Shown here: positions 24,081 to 35,744 of the stretch, piece by piece
How the letters are laid out: each line of letters begins with the position of its first letter
Position numbering within the stretch: position 1 is the first letter of the stretch
Assembly: GCA_032988165.1 (NCBI GenBank)
Contig: JANTQF010000116.1
Coordinates: 38,820-102,819 of the forward strand
Length of the DNA: 64,000 nt
Source of the DNA: Emmonsiellopsis sp. PD_33
Lineage: Eukaryota > Ascomycota > Eurotiomycetes > Onygenales > Ajellomycetaceae
Direction of reading: 5' to 3'
Translations under genes and position numbers: made by a program
Notes under the pieces: model-generated
The model's input: only the letters and a program-made list of their open reading frames with translations
Told to the model about the DNA's origin: nothing
Database searches by the model: none

Positions 24081-26697
24081 ATGGCACCCATCACCACCGA
24101 GTACATCTCCGTCGGCGGCAACAGACACCCCGCCGCCGCCGACTGGGACGCCCGCTCCGGCATCCTCGCGTTCGGAGCGGACAACAATGTTGCGCTCTGG
24201 GATCCTGCTGTATGCCTGTTCCCACTTCCCCCCCCTTTTCTACAATAATCACTGACCCCCGTATCAACCACAGGATAAATACCACAGAGGCATCTACGCC
24301 CTCCTACCAGGACACACGGACAAACTCAACGCCGTGAAATTCTACACCTGCCCCTCGTCCGGGACCCGGCTCCTCCTCACCGGCTCCGTCGATCGCACGA
24401 TACGTATCTGGTCCCCTACGGCATCCTCGCCACCTTCGTTCACGCACGTTGCGACGCTACAGGGCCATGAGAATTCTATAAATTGCTTGGCTGTTGTGGA
24501 GGGGTCGGATGTGTTCGTCTCCGGCGCGGCGGATGGGACGGTGAGGGTATGGCGCGTCACGGTAGCGGACAATGGAAATGGAAATGGAAATGGAAATGGA
24601 GGTGTGGAGGGGAAGTTGTTGGAGACGATCACGGTGAAGCCGCGACTATTCCCGCTGGCGCTGGCGCTTCGGACGCTGCCTGCCGAGGGGGATTCGTCGG
24701 GGGCTAGACCGATGATGCTCGCCGTGGGCGGGACGAAGAATACGATACAGATCTATGTTTCGCAAGATGTGGGGGGGTGTCAAGACGAAGTGCCAGCACA
24801 GTTCGAATTCAAAGCGAGCCTAACGGGCCACGAGGCGTGGATACGCTCGCTTGCGTTTACGAATTATTCAAACCAGCAACCCCCGTCTCAGGACTTCTTC
24901 CTCGCCTCGGCGAGCCAGGATAAATACATCCGTCTCTGGCGGGTGCATGCGGGCGAGAGCGCGCCTGCGGCCCGACCCAATGCTGATGAGTCCCTGCTGG
25001 GCACCCTCGAGCAGACGCTGTCGAATAAGGCGTACGAGTTCCGTGCGGGCGGGAGCAAGTATTCGCTCACCTTTGAGGCGCTGCTGTTTGGCCATGAGGA
25101 TTGGATATATACCATCGCGTGGAATGCGGATGCGGAGCATCCGAAGCTCCTGTCTGCGTCGGCGGATAATTCGCTGGTGATTTGGGAGCCGGATCCGGTG
25201 TCTGGGGTGTGGTTTTCTGCGGCTAGGATGGGCGAGATTAGTGCGCAAAAGGGCTCGACGACGGCGACGGGGAGTATTGGTGGGTTCTGGATTGGGCTGT
25301 GGTCGCCGTGTGGGGGGCGGGTGGTCAGTTTGGGACGCACGGGGAGTTGGAGGTCGTGGACGTATGATTCCGAGTCTGATATTTGGAATCAGAATGTTGC
25401 GGTTAGCGGGCATGTTCGGTCCGTCAATGGGATACAGTGGGAGCCGAGTGGGGGGTATCTCCTGTCCACCAGCTCCGATCAGACTACACGACTCCATGCG
25501 AAGTGGAAGCAGAATGGGCATTCCTCGTGGCATGAGTTTTCTAGACCGCAGATCCACGGCTATGATCTGAACTGTATAGCGTCACTCGGGCCGTCCAGGT
25601 TCGTATCAGGCGCAGACGAAAAGCTCCTACGAGTCTTCAACGAAACCAAAGCCATCGCCAGCCTGCTCGAAAATCTCTCAGGTTTCACCCAGTCGCAACC
25701 GGCCTCAATGCCCGAAGCAGCCAACATCCCCGTGCTCGGCCTGTCTAACAAAGCCGTTGACGAGAACGAGAACGACGAGGAGGAACCCGGACCCGTAAAC
25801 GGCACCACCTCTACCGAACCTACACATACCATCTCCGCCGCCGCCTCCGCCCTCTCCCTCCCCCACCCCCCACTAGAAGACCACCTCTCAAAATTCACCC
25901 TCTGGCCCGAACACGAGAAACTCTACGGCCACGGCTACGAGATCTCCGCCGTTGCTGCGAGCCACGATGGCACCCTCATCGCCACCGCGTGTAAAGCCAG
26001 CTCGCTCGACCACGCCGTCATCCGCCTGTACGACGCGACAGGTAGCTGGCATGAGATCCGCCCGCCGCTGACGGCGCATTCGTTGACGATTACATGCCTG
26101 AGGTTCTCGGGGGATGATAGATATCTGCTTAGCGGCGGGAGGGATAGGCAGTGGGCGCTTTGGCGGAGGGATGAGCGGGATGGGGAGTTGTTTAGGAAAG
26201 TGGCGGGGGAGTTGAGGGGCCATGCGCGGATGATTCTTTGCTGTGCGTGGGCGCCGGTGGGGTTGGAGAAGAGGGTGTTTGCCACGGCGGGACGGGATAA
26301 GGTTGTCAAGGTGTGGATGCAGGAGGTTAAGGTGGATGGGGATAAGGAGGGGGAGGAAAGGTTCGTTTGCAAAGCGACTATCCCCATCTCGCATCCTGTA
26401 TCTGCTATCGAGTTCCTACCGGAGATCGTGGATGGGAGGATTTTCCTTGCTGTCGGTGAGGATAATGGGTTGATTAGTGTTCACCCCTTTGATGCGGGAA
26501 GTCTGGAGGCTGCGGGGCAGGCTATGGTTTTCCCCCGATTGGAGTGTCCGTCGAAGGCGGTTACGCAGTTATCCTGGCGGCCGGCGGTGGGGAATGTGCT
26601 TGCGGCTGGGAGGGATGGGTATGAGCTTGCGGTTGCGAGTGAGGATAGTTCGGTGCGGATATTTGGGATTGGGAGTCTTCCTCCAACTTCCTCCTAG
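24081..26697 (+). CDS. elp2: Elp2, WD40 scaffold of the Elongator complex, 850 aa
   Basis: Exon 1 24081-24209 and exon 2 24274-26697 (64 nt intron). Elp2 is a double seven-bladed WD40 propeller in Elongator, which installs the 5-carboxymethyl side chain on wobble uridine of tRNAs. Repeats are visible throughout: GHTDKLNAVKFY, GSVDRTIRIW, GHENSINCLAV, GHEAWIRSLAF, ASASQDKYIRLWR, GHEDWIYTIAW and SGGRDRQWALWRR. The Elp2-typical block AVSGHVRSVNGIQWEPSGG is also present (about residues 430-448). A short repeat of GGAAAT units encodes an NG tract at about residue 153. Length is normal for the family. Confidence 0.95.
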
Positions 26698-26987
26698 CCG
26701 GGAGGGAGTGTGAATGTGTGTTTGGAATTTAAATGAGTGAAATGATATATACAAAAAATAATGCGTCCATTTCCCCCCTTTTCCGTTTTTTTTTTCGGCG
26801 TTGAGGCCATCCATCCCATCTAGACCTGTGCTTTATATAAGTTCCTCCGAATGTATCCCAAACCAGCCGACCTACCTATGCATAATCATATCGTTAATAA
26901 CTTTGGTTGAACTCGCTGTGTACCATGTATGTCTCCGAAGCAAAAACCAAAAAGAAAGACAGAAAAAAAAAGACAGTATACCACCAC

Positions 26988-27875
26988 TTAACCCCCCGCC
27001 CTCTCATGATCACCAGGAATAGGCACCCCCTCCCCCTGCCTCCTCGGCCTGGCCCCCCTCTCCCTAAGATCCCTCTTCAACCACCCCAACACAATCTCCC
27101 CCAACTGACTATTCCCCGAAGAAACCCTCTCTGCACCCTCGACATCAAACTTCTCCATAGCCCCCCAATCCCTCACCTTCCCCAAATGCATATGCACCAA
27201 ATGCGTCGGCCACCCCGCCAAATTATCCAAAATATGCGTAGCATAAACAATCGTCGCACCCCTACTAACCGTCTCCCGCCTCAAAAACTCCAAAAAATTC
27301 CACCGACTCAACAAATCCAGATCAACCGTGATCTCATCCAGCAACAGCAGATTCCACGGCCGTAACAGGCCCATTGCGAGCTGCACACGTCGTCGCTCGC
27401 CGTCTGACACCGCGTGCATGTGCCAGTTTAGATCGATGTCGAGGATCTCGACGAGCTCGTCGCGCCGGGCTGGGTAGGCGTTGCCGCCGACGGAGGCGAG
27501 GAGGGTGGGCACGTCGATGTCTGTGCGCACGATGGGGTTTAGCACCCATTCGACGCCGAGGTAGGTGACGCCTTCGAGGCCGTGTTTGAAGGGGTCGACG
27601 TTGCCGATTAGGACGGTGCCGTTGGGGGCGAGCCGTTTGCCGGAGAGGAGGCGGAGGAGGGTCGTTTTGCCGGCGCCGTTTGCTGGGAGGGGGGGAGTTA
27701 GTTGGGTTGGATTGGATGGGGAGGGGGAGGGGGAGGGGGAATTACCGCCTATCAAGAGCGTGCGGCTGCCCCTGGGGAGGTCGATGTGGATGTCAGTTAG
27801 GCCATTGGAGCCGTCGGGGAAGTTGTAGTTGAGGCCGTGGACGTGGATGGTGGTGTCGGGCTCCGAGGGGGCCAT
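26988..27875 (-). CDS. caf16: CAF16-like ABC-family ATPase (CCR4-associated), 274 aa
   Basis: Exons 27746-27875 and 26988-27682; the 63 nt intron contains a repetitive GGGGGA tract. A single ABC ATP-binding domain without membrane segments. Walker A is GANGAGKTT (formed across the intron), the signature-like region VSDGERRRVQLAMGLL and Walker B LLLLDEITVDLDLL follow, then the H-loop VYATHILDN. This soluble non-transporter ABC protein resembles yeast Caf16, which associates with the CCR4-NOT complex. ITVDLDLLSRWNFLEFLRRE is highly typical of that family. Identification is by family motifs. Confidence 0.88.
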   Translation of the reverse strand: MAPSEPDTTIHVHGLNYNFPDGSNGLTDIHIDLPRGSRTLLIGGNSPSPSPSPSNPTQLTPPLPANGAGKTTLLRLLSGKRLAPNGTVLIGNVDPFKHGLEGVTYLGVEWVLNPIVRTDIDVPTLLASVGGNAYPARRDELVEILDIDLNWHMHAVSDGERRRVQLAMGLLRPWNLLLLDEITVDLDLLSRWNFLEFLRRETVSRGATIVYATHILDNLAGWPTHLVHMHLGKVRDWGAMEKFDVEGAERVSSGNSQLGEIVLGWLKRDLRERGARPRRQGEGVPIPGDHERAGG

Positions 27876-28477
27876 GGCGGGGGAGGGGACCAGGAGGGCA
27901 GGGGGAAGCTGGGGTGTGTTTGAGGGATTGGGCGGGTGAAGATGGGGTTGTGCTATTTAGATTAAAGGGACGTTTAGCAATTGAAGAGCTGGATATATCC
28001 TTTTTGAAAGGTGAGCGGTGAGGTTGCATTTATTTGTTTATCAAGCGGGATGCGGGGATGATATCATGTATTATAATACGAGGCGGTATTTATCAAAGGG
28101 CGTGGAATGATATCAGTATTGTAACTGTGTGTATCGTTCCCCGCCAACAGATCTATATCCAACTGGTGAAGCACAACTTATGCCTATCGACTGGATAAAT
28201 TCTGGCTAAAAAAAGGTTTAATGGGGTATTCATATGTAGGTCAATCATTTTAACACAATAATATCACTTTCTCCAGTTAGACCACGAAGAATTGAGCGTT
28301 AGTAATCGCGAGCGGGTATCTTCTGTATGTACGGTATCGTATAGTACCGTACCAGCAATACATGACTTCATCCCAATTTTTTTTGGCCTATTCACCTTTT
28401 TGACGCGGAGGAATAGCTTCAACATCTGATTATCGAGACACCTCACCACTAACTGGCATGCACAGACTGGAACCCCG
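27876..28477. promoter_or_regulatory. Divergent promoter region of the CAF16-like gene and MOD5
   Basis: About 600 bp, AT-leaning in the centre, with ACGGTATCG/AGTACCGTACC words at 28331-28352. No gene seen. Confidence 0.5.
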
Positions 28478-30153
28478 ATGCTCAAGCTCCCGCGACCACT
28501 CGGGATGGCTCATAAAATCCCTACTGAGCCGCTCATCGCCGTCATTGGCTCTACGGGCACGGGCAAGTCGCAGGTATGTTTGCGCTGGAATAGGACCTCT
28601 CGTTCTCACTTTTCAACAACAGAAACTAACACATACCCCATCTCCAGCTAGCAGTTGATATTGCCAACCGCTTCAATGGCGAGATCATCAATGGCGACGC
28701 GATGCAAATGTACCGCGGCCTGCCCATCATCACAAACCAAATCACCCCGGAAGAGCGCAACGGCATCCCGCACCACCTGCTCGGCTGCATTGGGTTGGAC
28801 GAGGAGCCGTGGCGCGTTAGTCGGTTTAAGAAGGAGTGTTTGAAAACTATCAAGGAGATCAGGTCGAGGGGGAAGTTGCCTGTGCTGGTTGGCGGGACGC
28901 ATTATTATACACATTCGGTGCTGTTTAATGAGGCGATTTTGGATAGTGAGGGGGAATCGGGAGAGGGGGAAACTCAGGACGGGCAAGGAAATGGAAAAAA
29001 CGATGATGGAGCGCCGAAACTGTCATCCGAAGAAGAATTCCCAATCCTCAACGCCTCACCGGAAGAAATCCTCGCGAAACTCAGAGAAGTCGACCCCGTC
29101 ATGGCCAACAGATGGCATCCCAACGAGACCCGCAAAATCCGCCGTTCGCTAGAAATATACCTCCAAACCGGCCGTCCCGCATCAGAAGTCTACAAAGAAC
29201 AATCAAATCTGATACAAGCTGCCAGCAACTCCACCCCCTCCCCCTCCCCCTCCCCTACCCCTACCCCTACACCCAACCCTCAAGCACCCGATCAACCCTC
29301 CTCTGCAGCCGTTACAGCAGGCCAACTCCGCTTCCCCACCCTCATCTTCTGGACACACACAGACCAACAAACCCTCACCGGCCGCCTCAACAGACGCGTC
29401 GACATCATGGCCGCCGCTGGCCTCCTCGCCGAAGCCCAAGTCCTCTACGACCACCTCCACGCACAAGAAGCAACAGGCAACACAGTCGACCGCACCCGCG
29501 GCATCTGGGTCTCCATCGGCTTCAAGGAGCTGGAGCCGTACTTCCGCGCCCTGCATAATCCCCACACGACATGGGCCCGTCTGCAGGATATCAAAGAGAT
29601 CTGTCTGGATGCGATTAAGACGGCGACGAGACAGTATGCAAAGCAGCAGATTAAGTGGATACGTGGGAAGTTGTGGAATGCGTTGGGGACTGCGCGGGCG
29701 ACGGGGATGTTGTTTGTTGTTGATTCGTCGAGGGGGGGTAGTGGGAGCGTGTGGAGGGAGGATGTGCTGGGGCCTGCGGAGCGGGTGGTTGAGAAGTTTT
29801 TGAAGGGGGAGGAGTGTCCGGATCCAATGAGCTTGTCGGAGAGTGCGCGCGAGGTGTTTGAGACGCAGTTGATGAGGAAGGGTGCGGCGGCGGCTGGTGG
29901 GGAGGGAGGGGGACAGGTGATGAAGGGGTTGGAGAGACAGTGTAGGACTTGTGAGGTTTGTAAGGTTACGGTGCAGTCGGAGGAGCAGTGGGAGATGCAT
30001 GTGCGGGGGAGTAGGCATAAGAGGGTGGTTAGGGCGAGGAGGAAGTGGGAGGAGAAGGAGAAGTATTTTGGGGTGCTTGGGGATGGGGGGCAGGGGGAGA
30101 AGGCAGGTGGTGATGCAGAGACGGGGACGGGGGCGGCTGAGGGGGGACGGTGA
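28478..30153 (+). CDS. mod5: tRNA dimethylallyltransferase (isopentenyltransferase, Mod5 type), 533 aa
   Basis: Exons 28478-28573 and 28648-30153. Transfers dimethylallyl from DMAPP to A37 of tRNAs reading UNN codons. Visible are the P-loop IGSTGTGKSQ at about residue 23, the INGDAMQMYRGLPIITNQ substrate-binding block, VLVGGTHYYTHSVLF and the RRSLEIYLQTGRPASE motif. A C-terminal matrin/U1-type zinc finger (CEVCKVTVQSEEQWEMH...H) is typical of eukaryotic enzymes. A proline/serine/threonine repeat insert (about residues 235-260, encoded by CCCCTC/CCCCTA repeats) lengthens the protein. The ATG at 28478 was chosen because it is in frame with the intron junction; the ATG at 28505 is an alternative start for a shorter (cytosolic?) form. 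Confidence 0.93.
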
Positions 30154-31155
30154 TATGGTTCACTGCTTCTCTGTTCTTGATGTGATTGATTGGTTTGGAT
30201 TAGAGTTATGATACTCCGTACTGGAGGGTGGATGGATTATACCAGGCATGGATTCTTTCGGAGACAACGTTTAGCATGAGCAAGCATTTTAGACTGGCGT
30301 TTATTTACTTAAGGGATCTATATATTAGATTAGTTAGATAAGTTTTATGATCCTATGCAGTGAAAGTTAGTCTTGGAGTGTCTATCACAAACTGCAAAAA
30401 AGAAAGAATGGCCCCAGGCCTGCAACTAGTTCTCTATAATCTTAATAAGGAGGTACTTGATGTATCATGAAAACGGGCGCACCACTCAATCCAACGCAAA
30501 CTGCGAGGAAGTACACCCACATGCTCATTTTGCAAGATCTAAATCCTCAATTGATGGGATATCACAGGCGTTCGTGGGTGGTATAACCTCCGCAAGCCAT
30601 TCTTACCAGGCCTGGCCAGGATGGTAATCAAGGCTATGGACCCCTAATACAATACCTTTAGAATTAGGGCTTTCTTTTAGTCGTCGGTTCTTCAACGCCG
30701 TCTTTTGGGAGCAAGGCTGCCCTCTTGGAGTGCTCATCGTGCTTGTGGCTTGTACCTACACCTTATTACCAATGCCCTCGTTGGTGTCACAGCAATCCCT
30801 CTCAGCGCCTCCTGTGGATGAAGAGATAGGACTAGTACCCGTACTCGCGGGGGAGCCCTGTTCCATAAATAGTTTTCGGAGACTAGTTGGTTGGATTATG
30901 GATGAGTTCCAACCGCCATCAGTTCCTCTGTTATGATGTAGCTGCCCGCACCGGCGACTTATTTCCTTTCACACTTAAGGAGAGTATGAAACCCAAGATG
31001 TGATGCTTGCAAAGGTAGCTGCCGGTCATTTGGCTACTGGCAACACACTATTACGAATCAAAACCTACCTTGAGAATCAACCGTTGTGACATCTAATTAT
31101 GGATAGGTCGGGTGTAAGTAGCAATGAAAGGTGGAAGGGAGAAACGCAGTTTGCC
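30154..31155. other. Intergenic, probably includes decayed 3' part of the kinase pseudogene
   Basis: No intact gene. The stretch from about 31150 back to 30660 should hold the C-lobe of the kinase to the right, but I cannot recognise the expected C-terminal kinase block in any frame. Confidence 0.45.
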
Positions 31156-32278
31156 TACCTCCCTCTGAAAAGAATTTGCTCGTCAGCCTACCCTGAGCAA
31201 GGAGGCTGGCTAGACGGCGGCGGCCCAAGAAGAGCGATCATCTCAGCAAGATGTGCTCTACTTCGGTAGGTCTGGAGTTCCGGATCATGTCCAGTAAACA
31301 GAAACTCGCCTTCGAACATGTCCCACGCCACACAGCCTGTGTTCCATATATCAACGCTGTATGACCACGGAATCTCGAGGATCACCTCTGGCGCTCGATA
31401 GAAGTTTGGTTGGATATCTTCCAAATGCTCGTCAACATCTCCAGGCATGGCTGACCCAAAATCGCATAACACTGGGGGTGCAAACTTCTTTGGCATTCTG
31501 AGTTGGCGGGACTCGTAGATGATGCGACCATCATCCAATTCTTTCCGCGGACAGGGTGTTTGAAGCTCACTTTCCTCAAAATGGGTGAAAACCGAATCGT
31601 CAGCAATGCCGAGTATGATGTTATCGGATTTGATGTCACCGTGGATAATCTTGCATTCGGAATGCAAATAGTCCAGTGCTAGAAGGAGATACTTTAGTAC
31701 GGCTGCCATGACTGGAACGGGTAGCCTGTGAATTGGGTTGCGGCGCAGGAAAGTCAAGACGCTCTCCCATAGGGAGGATGCACAAGGCATCTGTGTTTAT
31801 CTGTAGGCCCATTAACATGAAAAGAGTCAACAAGCATCCGCACAGCTTTGCGACCAGGATGAGATTTTGAGCCTTGCTCCAGATGTTTGTACATATTGAG
31901 CTCGCCATCCAATTGCTGGCCCATGGATGTAGATGTAATAAATATCTTGAGGGTAACATAATTACAGCGGCTAAAGATGGTTTTAGTTCATGCATCTAAC
32001 ACAATTTTACGATGGAGATCAGAGGGTCTTATTTACTTCATGTCCCGCGCAAGCCACACCGTCGAAGTTGCTCCGTATCCGAGTTTACCAACAACTTGGT
32101 ATCTGTCATTGAAGACCTCCCCAATGCGAACGGGATAGTACCGCGCGGCGAGGTAACCTGGGATCGTCTCCTCTTCGATTTTTTGAGCCAGTGGGATCCG
32201 GGGAAAGTTGGAATTGGAAAAGCTTAGGGGCTTCCATCGTCCGAACCGGGGTAGGAAACGTAAAAGCGAGGGAGGCAT
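31156..32278 (-). pseudogene. SRPK-like serine/threonine kinase, two single-base frameshifts, C-terminus lost
   Basis: Exon 1 32037-32278 starts MPPSLLRFLPRFGRWKPL and carries the glycine loop LGYGATSTVWLARDM; a 66 nt intron leads to 31970. The frame then gives SMGQQLDGELNMYKHLEQGS and DKHRCLVHPP. At about 31771-31774 one base is missing in a C-run (HPP/LWESV), after which the reading continues in another frame: CKIIHGDIKSDNII (HGD catalytic loop), LCDFGSA (DFG) and QPNFYRAPEVILE. Near 31203-31212 a second shift breaks LLGPPPSS from LLAQGRLTSKFFSEGG. These sequences match the large fungal SRPK-like kinase family. Since the catalytic residues remain, decay is recent, or the indels are sequencing errors. 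Confidence 0.75.
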
Positions 32279-32807
32279 CGATACAAAGGCAGTAAAACCA
32301 AAGATGACACGGATGATGCAGAGTCGAAGAGGCGAGGGCGTTGAATTTGATGTTGGTGATAGACTTCATCACTGAGAATTGGATGCAAACAAAAATAAAT
32401 ATTCAGGGGCTGCTGTCCGAAAATGCTGACGTAACTATAACCCAACTAACTAGTTAACCAGGTAAAAGCTTCAAAACAGCTCCAACAACAACAACCAGAA
32501 ACAACCACGCTCGTTCAACCCGTTCAAACCCCCTATTCTTACTGCTGCCCCTTATTCCAACCATATATCTTACGCGCGCTGTATATACTAACCCTACCTA
32601 TCCTCAAACCCGCCCCGAACTCAATACAATCCCACCAGCACGGCGCAAACCATGCCCGCCAGCACCCTCCGCTGAACGCTCCACCCCGAGCTCAACCTAT
32701 CTACACCTATTGACCTACAACGCCTCCCTCCATTCCTCTCTCTATATACCCACTGAACACATCCCACGACTCACTCCAACCACCTACACCCTAAAAAAGC
32801 CTAAACA
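32279..32807. other. Intergenic, divergent promoter region
   Basis: About 530 bp between the kinase pseudogene start and the next plus-strand gene; the right half is a pyrimidine-rich leader. No gene seen. Confidence 0.5.
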
Positions 32808-33883
32808 ATGGCCTCCCGCCACCACCACCACCCCCGACACCCCCCCACCCGCATCCCCTCCGCCTCCGCCTCCTCCGCAACAACCGCACCCTCCCACCGC
32901 TCCGTCTCAACCTCCTCCTCCTCAGCCACAATAACAACAACATCCACCCACCCAAACCCGACAAATAACAACCACACACACACCACGCACACCGCCTCCA
33001 CGGCAGCAGCAGCACTCCCAACAACCTCCGTCCGCCGAAACCTCTTCCACGCTCACCTGTCGCGCCGGCCCGCGTCGTCTGCGTCTGCGTCTGCGTCGCA
33101 GAGTAGCTCTGCGGAGACTGTGAGGGGTGGGAATGGGAATGCTAGCTCCGCGACGGTTAGGGAGGGTGGTGGTGGTGGGAATGGTAATGGTAATGGGAAT
33201 GTGAATGGGAGAACACATGGGCATGGATATGCCCATGGACAACCGGTGCAGGCACAGGCACAGTCATTCAGAGAACGGGAACGGGAACGGGAGCGGGAAC
33301 GAGGCGGTGATAGGGGCCGGTTGACTGCCGGTATTAGCGGTGGTAGCGGTGGTGTTGAGCGGGATAGAGAAGGTGGCGATATCGTCGCCCGCGATAAGAA
33401 TGGCGGGTATAAGGTTGACGTGCCTGTGTTGCCGGTTGGGATGTGGGAGGAGGATTGTGAGGATGGCTCGGGCGGGGGTGGGCGGGGGGGAGTTGAGGGG
33501 ATGGAGGGGATTGAGATTGCGGGTGCGGGGATGGGGGTTGGAGGGGCGGGGAGGGAGAAGGAGAGTATGTATTTTTCCTTTATTTTTTACGCTCGTGGGG
33601 GTTGGATTCGGGGGGGCTGGCTGACTGGTTTATTTGATCTGAGTAGAGATCGAAGCAAGTATTATGGAGATGATGTGTCGGAATCGGAGTCGGCAGGTTA
33701 GTAGTGAGCCGCCTGGTGAGTTTTTCTTCCTTATCTCTATATATACTGCTATGGTTGGGGAAGAATACGCTAATCAGGGGCATAGAAATATTCCTCTTCC
33801 TCCAGCAGAGCCTCCGGAATAAAGTCGCCTCGCTGGACGAGGATAACTGGATGTATGAAGTCGAGGAAGAAATTCACGTCTAA
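32808..33883 (+). CDS. Low-complexity hypothetical protein, 328 aa
   Basis: Model: exon 1 32808-33696 and exon 2 33786-33883, joined over an 89 nt intron (GTTAGT...CATAG) so that the frame ends NKVASLDEDNWMYEVEEE. The body is low complexity: His/Pro/Ser/Thr-rich N-terminus, an NG-rich tract (about residues 122-135), an RE-repeat (about residues 160-170) and a Gly-rich stretch. Only the acidic C-terminal 30 residues look conserved, and I do not recognise the family. A further intron in 33566-33645 (GTATGT donor) is conceivable but does not keep phase with the C-terminal exon. Probably nuclear or disordered; function unknown. Confidence 0.55.
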
Positions 33884-34049
33884 AAATGTCTCTGGTCGAG
33901 ATACTGACCTACCTACCTATTTGCATATGCATGCTACGAAACGCCCGACGCAAACCTATCGTCGCAAGGGGGAAGATGGATATTCATGTTACAATTGACA
34001 ACACAATGCTTGCTTAACATTTATATCACATCACATCCGCATATAACCC

Positions 34050-35328
34050 TTAATCCAGATCCATCGATGGTGGCGGCGCCTCCACCCTCCCCGGGCTCCT
34101 GGACTGTTTCCCCTTCGCAGCACCCCCGCCCCCTCCTCCACCACCAAACATCATCCCCATCATATCCATAAGCGGGTTCGACTGCTTCGGAATCTTAATC
34201 CCAAAATACAACTCTCCCACATGCGCCAATGCGCTCTCCAACCCCTCCACCTCCGTCACCTGCCTTGCATACTGCCTCATCAACTGCCGGAATAAATCCG
34301 GCGTCCCCCTTTGAATCGCCAAGAGCAACAGACTCGTAAAATTCAACAGCGGCAGCGACGGGTACACGCGTACATCGGTGCTCTGGCTGCTGACTTGTTG
34401 GACGGCGGGGGCGGGGACCGAGGAGGAGGAGAGGCTGCTGGTGAAGATTAATAGGGCTTTGTTGGCGCCGCGCAGATTGCCGGTTAGGAGGTAGGGGAAG
34501 ACGGCGCGGGCGGCGTAGAGGCCTGCGGTGTGCGGGGCGTCGTGCGTGTACCAGTCGTATTCGAGGCGGGCGAGGACTTCAGCGCTGGCGGCGGTGCCGA
34601 TTGCGAGGTGTTTTTCGGCGTCGTAGGGTTCGTTTTCTAGTTGGTATATTAGCATTGGGTTGCCTTGCCATAGCTGGAGGTGGAGTTTTTTATATATTGA
34701 TAGACAGACCTTGAGCAAATATCATTCCAACCGCATGATGGAGCTCGGGGTCACCACGCTCAAAATCTCCAAACCGCGCACTCCACGCGATCATCTCGTG
34801 GATATATCTCTTCCGCGTCGGCTCTTCTGGCGGGAACTCGCGTAGTATCTCGATCAATCTCTCTATATCAATATCCAATCCATATATGTCAGCCAATTCC
34901 CCTTTAACATAAACCACCCTCCCCTCCCCAACCCAACCCAACCTCCAAAAAAACAACAAAACAACAAAACAAAAGAAAAAGAAACCTACCCCTCCTCCCA
35001 ACCCCCCCCTCAACCCCCCACTCCGCCTTATTATAAACCTCCAAAACAAGCATAATCGCCAAATCCCCCCCGGATGCCGCGGCGCCCTGCTGTGCACCGG
35101 CCTTCAGCAGGGCCTTGGAGCCGCCAGCGAGGATGTCGGCGGCCGCATCGTAGTTTGCCGCTTTGATGTAGCGCGCGGCGATGACGCGGAGTTGTTGGTG
35201 GGATTCGTAGTAGGCGCCGGAAGCGATTCTGGACGGGGGTTGGTTAGTTGGAGGTTTGGTAAGGGGAGAGGAGAGGGGGGTTACTTTTCTTGCTGGCGGG
35301 CTATGGTTTTGTCGATTTTGGAGGTCAT
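34050..35328 (-). CDS. get4: Get4, GET-pathway adaptor for tail-anchored protein insertion, 340 aa
   Basis: Exons 35285-35328, 34990-35228, 34710-34862 and 34050-34636. Get4 is an alpha-solenoid cytosolic protein that, with Get5, bridges Sgt2 and the Get3 ATPase for insertion of tail-anchored proteins into the ER. Family marks: ARYIKAANYDAAADILAGG near the N-terminus, EFPPEEPTRKRYIHEMIAWS in the middle and SLPLLNFTSLLLLAIQRG in the C-terminal half. The tail is Gly- and Pro-rich. The second intron lies in a G/T-rich stretch; donor GTAGGT (34989) and acceptor ATAG (34863) were chosen because they give GAG-AGA-TTG in phase. Other junctions are firm. Confidence 0.9.
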
Positions 35329-35744
35329 GGTTGGTGTTGTTGGATGGGATGGGATGGCGGGGTTGGCGGTGTGGGTGGTATGGGGTTATAGGGGGTGGGT
35401 GCGGTGGTATTCAAGGGCGGAGAGAGGGCTATCTGCTGGCAGTCATGGTGATGAACAGAATCCGTGTCTCTGGTGGCTGGAGTTGAGCAAGTGGAGGGTT
35501 GAAGTTGTTGAGCACATCAAGCAAGCAGAGATTCTGCCGAGAACGAACGTCAACGTCAACTTCGGAGCTACATAACTACATACAAACCTGCATCAACTGC
35601 CGCCAACCTCAACCAACTGTACTCACTATTTAGCTGTATATCTCCTTCTCGCAATTATTCGCGTCCATGCATAGCTACTCCTAAATACACCGTTATCCCC
35701 ATATCCTCGATCCACCGCATGATAACTCCCCAATTCCAACCACC
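35329..35744. promoter_or_regulatory. Divergent promoter of GET4 and RAI1
   Basis: 416 bp between opposite start codons; G-rich next to GET4 and C/T-rich next to RAI1. No distinct operator recognised. Confidence 0.5.

Noticed and set aside
29203..30018. Long frame antisense to MOD5
   Set aside because: Shadow of a GC-biased coding exon; MOD5 is well supported on the plus strand.
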